Program-made: the position numbers and the translations under genes
Shown: positions 61,375 to 64,000 of the stretch, in pieces
Numbering within the stretch: position 1 is the stretch's first letter
Layout: every line of letters begins with the position of its first letter
Assembly: GCA_947630135.1 (NCBI GenBank)
Contig: CANRGH010000001.1
Coordinates: forward strand, 186,001-250,000
Origin: an uncultured Monoglobus sp.
GTDB taxonomy: Bacteria; Bacillota; Clostridia; Monoglobales; Monoglobaceae
Direction: 5' to 3'
DNA length: 64,000 nt
Notes under the pieces: model-generated
What the model was told of the DNA's origin: nothing
Database searches by the model: none
What the model saw: only the letters and a program-made list of their open reading frames with translations

Positions 61375-63312
61375 ATGTGTAAAAAAGAAAAATATTATAT
61401 TACGACCGCGATAGCGTATACCTCGAAAAAGCCGCATATCGGCAACACATACGAGATAATCCTGACCGACGCGATCGCGAGATTTAAGAGATACATGGGC
61501 TATGACGTGTGCTTCTGCACCGGCACGGACGAGCACGGACAGAAAATACAGGAGCTGGCCGAGGAGGCCGGAATAACGCCCAAGCAGCATGTTGACAGGA
61601 TAGCGGGCGAGATCAAAGAAATCGCCGACATGCTGAACGTCAGCTATGACATATTTATCCGCACCACCGACGATTACCACGAGAAGGCGGTGCAGAAGAT
61701 ATTCACCAAGCTCTATGAGCAGGGCGACATATATAAATCCGAGTACGAGGGACTCTACTGCACGCCCTGCGAGTCGTTCTGGACCGAGTCGCAGCTTGTG
61801 GACGGCAAATGCCCCGACTGCGGCAGAGAGGTCCACAAGACCCGCGAGGAAGCGTACTTCCTGCGCCTCAGCAAATATCAGGACAGACTGATGAAGCATA
61901 TCGAGGATCACCCCGAGTTCATTCAGCCCGAGGCGCGCAAGAAAGAGATGATAAACAACTTTTTAAAGCCCGGCCTTCAAGATTTGTGCGTGTCGCGCAC
62001 AAGCTTCTCGTGGGGTATTCCGGTGGAATTCGATCCGGGCCACGTTATCTATGTGTGGATAGACGCGCTCTCGAACTATATCACGGCGCTGGGCTACTCG
62101 CCCGACGGCTCGGGCGAGAATTATAAAAAATACTGGCCCGCCGACGTGCATATAATCGGCAAGGACATCCTGCGCTTCCACACGATCTACTGGCCGATAA
62201 TGCTCATGGCTCTGGGCGAGCCGCTGCCTAAGCAGGTGTTCGGCCACCCGTGGCTGCTTTTCGGCGAGGAAAAAATGTCGAAATCCCGCGGCAACGTGAT
62301 CTACGCCGACGATCTTGTGCGCCACTTCGGGGTTGACGCGGTGAGGTACTACTCGCTCCACGAAATGCCGTTCGCGCAGGACGGCAGCATCACCTATGAC
62401 GTGTTCATCAGCCGCTATAACTCCGACCTCGCCAACACGCTCGGCAATCTGGTCAACAGGACCGTGTCAATGGTCAACAAGTATTTTGACGGGGTAATCC
62501 AAGACGGAAATGTCGAGGGCGAGTTTGACGCCGACCTCAAGGCGGTCGCCGCGGGCGCGCTTGACAAGATAGACAAAAAAATGGAGACGCTGCACGTTGC
62601 CGACGCGATTGACGAGATATGGAAGATCGTGGGCCGCGCAAACAAATATATTGACGAGACCACGCCGTGGATACTGGCCAGGAACGAGGCCGATATGCCG
62701 AGGCTCGGCACGGTGCTTTACAACCTTGTGGAGTCGATCAGGATAATCGCCTCGCTGCTCTCGCCGTTTATGCCCGAGACGGCAGACAAGATCAAGGCCC
62801 AGATCAACGCCGCGGACATAAGCGCGGACAGCGCGAAAATTTTCGGCGTGACCGAGGCGGGAGCCAAGGTCGGCACTCCCGAGCCGCTGTTCGCGAGGAT
62901 CGACGCGGACAAAAAGATCGAGAAGCTTGCGGCGGAATTCGCCGCGTCGGACGAGGCGGAAGCCGCTCCCGAGATCGAGCCGTTTAAGGACAACATCTCA
63001 TTTGACGATTTTCTGAAGCTTGACGTGCGCGTGGGCAAGGTCAAGGTCTGCGAGAAGGTTCCCAAGTCCTCAAAGCTGCTGCGGTTCGAGCTTGAGTGCG
63101 GCGGCGAGACAAGGCAGATCCTCTCGGGCATTGCCAAATATTACAAGCCCGAGGAGCTTGTCGGCAAAAACGTGCTGTTTATCGCCAACCTGCCCCCGAG
63201 GAAGATGATGGGCCTTGAGTCTCAGGGAATGATACTCTCGGCGGAGCACGGCGACAGGCTGACGCTGCTGACCACCGAAGGCGACATCCAAAGCGGCGCG
63301 GTCATGGTATAA
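61375..63312 (+). CDS. metG: Methionyl-tRNA synthetase
   Basis: 645 residues. Class I motifs: HIGNTYE (HIGH-like) and KMSKS (GEEKMSKSRGN, near 300). The inserted zinc knuckle has CTPCESF and CPDCGRE. The last 110 residues are a tRNA-binding EMAP-type domain (DDFLKLDVRVGKVKVCEKVP), as in the dimeric Firmicutes enzyme. AGGAG precedes the ATG. No terminator or promoter is obvious between ruvB and metG (32 bp), so they may be cotranscribed. Confidence 0.97.
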   Translation: MCKKEKYYITTAIAYTSKKPHIGNTYEIILTDAIARFKRYMGYDVCFCTGTDEHGQKIQELAEEAGITPKQHVDRIAGEIKEIADMLNVSYDIFIRTTDDYHEKAVQKIFTKLYEQGDIYKSEYEGLYCTPCESFWTESQLVDGKCPDCGREVHKTREEAYFLRLSKYQDRLMKHIEDHPEFIQPEARKKEMINNFLKPGLQDLCVSRTSFSWGIPVEFDPGHVIYVWIDALSNYITALGYSPDGSGENYKKYWPADVHIIGKDILRFHTIYWPIMLMALGEPLPKQVFGHPWLLFGEEKMSKSRGNVIYADDLVRHFGVDAVRYYSLHEMPFAQDGSITYDVFISRYNSDLANTLGNLVNRTVSMVNKYFDGVIQDGNVEGEFDADLKAVAAGALDKIDKKMETLHVADAIDEIWKIVGRANKYIDETTPWILARNEADMPRLGTVLYNLVESIRIIASLLSPFMPETADKIKAQINAADISADSAKIFGVTEAGAKVGTPEPLFARIDADKKIEKLAAEFAASDEAEAAPEIEPFKDNISFDDFLKLDVRVGKVKVCEKVPKSSKLLRFELECGGETRQILSGIAKYYKPEELVGKNVLFIANLPPRKMMGLESQGMILSAEHGDRLTLLTTEGDIQSGAVMV

Positions 63313-63414
63313 CAAAAAAAGATAATAAAATGTTAACATTCCCGTAAACATTGCGGGAGCCGATTTGATATAATTATTATGTTATAATTAATTCTGATTG
63401 AATGGAGTGATAAT

Positions 63415-64000
63415 ATGTTTTGCTCAAATTGCGGAAAGGAGCTTCCGGAAAATGCTAAGTTCTGTGACTCGTGCGGCATGATGGTAAAGCCCGCGGAAAA
63501 TCAAACGGCGGACACGGTTTACACGCCTCAGGTCGTTCGGCCGAAGCGCAAGACCTCCGGCAAGACCGCGGCGATAATAATCGGCATTGTCTCGGCGGCG
63601 ATCGTTTTGGTATGCTTTATCGCGCTGCTTATAACCTCGCTTGTAGGGGCGTATCACCGCAGCCACAATAACCTGCCCGGAAATTTCCCAGGCGGATATT
63701 TTGATGACTATGACGATTACGGCGACTTCTTTGATGATTATTACGATTTTTTTGATGACGATCATCACGGCGGTTATCCCGGATATTACGGGAACTCAAA
63801 CCCCGCCGCGGCGCCCACGCAGGCTCCCGCAGCGACGGCAGATCCCGCCGCGAGCGCCCCTCCGCTGCCCACCGACAGCAACGGCAACACCTATGACAGC
63901 CCGAACTATCAGTGGCCGACAGGGGACGGGACCTATGAGTTCTACGCCAAATCCACCATCCCCAAGTTTGAGAGCGTGACCGGAAAGCCCTGCACCGACA
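63415..64000 (+). CDS. Zinc-ribbon membrane protein, Asp/Tyr-rich linker (3' truncated)
   Basis: At least 195 residues, open to the right edge. GGAGTGA precedes ATG 63415. The start MFCSNCGKELPENAKFCDSC is a zinc ribbon with two CxxC knuckles. One membrane helix follows (about 50-78). Then comes an unusual stretch rich in Asp, Tyr and Phe (about 92-115), a Pro/Ala linker and the beginning of an extracellular domain (TYEFYAKSTIPKFESVTG). Zinc-ribbon/TM proteins of this kind are common and uncharacterised in Clostridia. Two TATAAT sequences lie upstream (63369 and 63383) without a clear -35. Confidence 0.72.
   Translation, partial: MFCSNCGKELPENAKFCDSCGMMVKPAENQTADTVYTPQVVRPKRKTSGKTAAIIIGIVSAAIVLVCFIALLITSLVGAYHRSHNNLPGNFPGGYFDDYDDYGDFFDDYYDFFDDDHHGGYPGYYGNSNPAAAPTQAPAATADPAASAPPLPTDSNGNTYDSPNYQWPTGDGTYEFYAKSTIPKFESVTGKPCTD

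Overview
The window looks like a chromosomal segment of a spore-forming, anaerobic, pectin-degrading member of the Clostridia (Bacillota). The evidence is a Clostridia-type fatty-acid operon using FabK, a SpoIIE homologue, pyruvate:ferredoxin oxidoreductase (PFOR), a flavodiiron protein, RemB next to recF/gyrB, and two giant S-layer-homology (SLH) surface proteins carrying pectinesterase domains beside a secreted pectate lyase. Surface-anchored SLH pectinases are known from gut pectin specialists such as Monoglobus, but the sequence alone does not fix genus or family. Most genes are moderately GC-rich; roughly 3.3-5.4 kb is clearly more AT-rich.

Layout. (1) 1-3.3 kb: the end of a Na/Pi cotransporter-PhoU gene and a TrpX-type ABC importer (lipoprotein, permease, ATPase). 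(2) 3.3-8.9 kb, accessory region: a HicAB toxin-antitoxin pair with a palindrome inside its promoter, a structured non-coding RNA candidate, two small exported proteins, a cluster of palindromic intergenic repeats, a Cu/Zn-SOD-like protein, an MntA-HepT toxin-antitoxin pair and an AI-2E family membrane protein. (3) 8.9-15.3 kb: PFOR, an AlbA_2/HATPase regulator-like protein preceded by a helically phased repeat array, and a flavodiiron protein. (4) 15.6-20.3 kb: dnaN-recF-remB-gyrB without dnaA. (5) 20.3-24.6 kb: an overlapping pair of unknown genes (ThyX-like and VIT-like), then convergent spoIIE. (6) 24.8-29.4 kb: pectate lyase, a small membrane protein, a Ca/Na antiporter and a PD-(D/E)XK-like protein. 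(7) 29.4-44.0 kb, all on the minus strand: rimO-pgsA-plsX-fabH-fabK-fabD-fabG-acpP-fabF-rnc-radical SAM, preceded by recA-recX and by a polyamine pair (speD plus arginine/lysine-type decarboxylase), and before those a signal-peptidase-like protein lacking both catalytic residues. (8) 44.2-59.4 kb: two giant paralogous SLH-pectinesterase genes. (9) 59.6-64 kb: ruvAB, metG and the start of a zinc-ribbon membrane protein.

The genes fit an organism that de-esterifies and cleaves pectin at its surface (the SLH pectinesterases and the secreted lyase), ferments through PFOR, detoxifies O2 or NO with the flavodiiron protein, and sporulates. The items most worth a second look are the phased repeat array at 13988-14123, the long-hairpin RNA at 4037-4241, the catalytically dead signal peptidase homologue at 43491-44045 and the unexplained gene pair at 20281-22225. 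No tRNA, rRNA, CRISPR array or intact insertion sequence was recognised.
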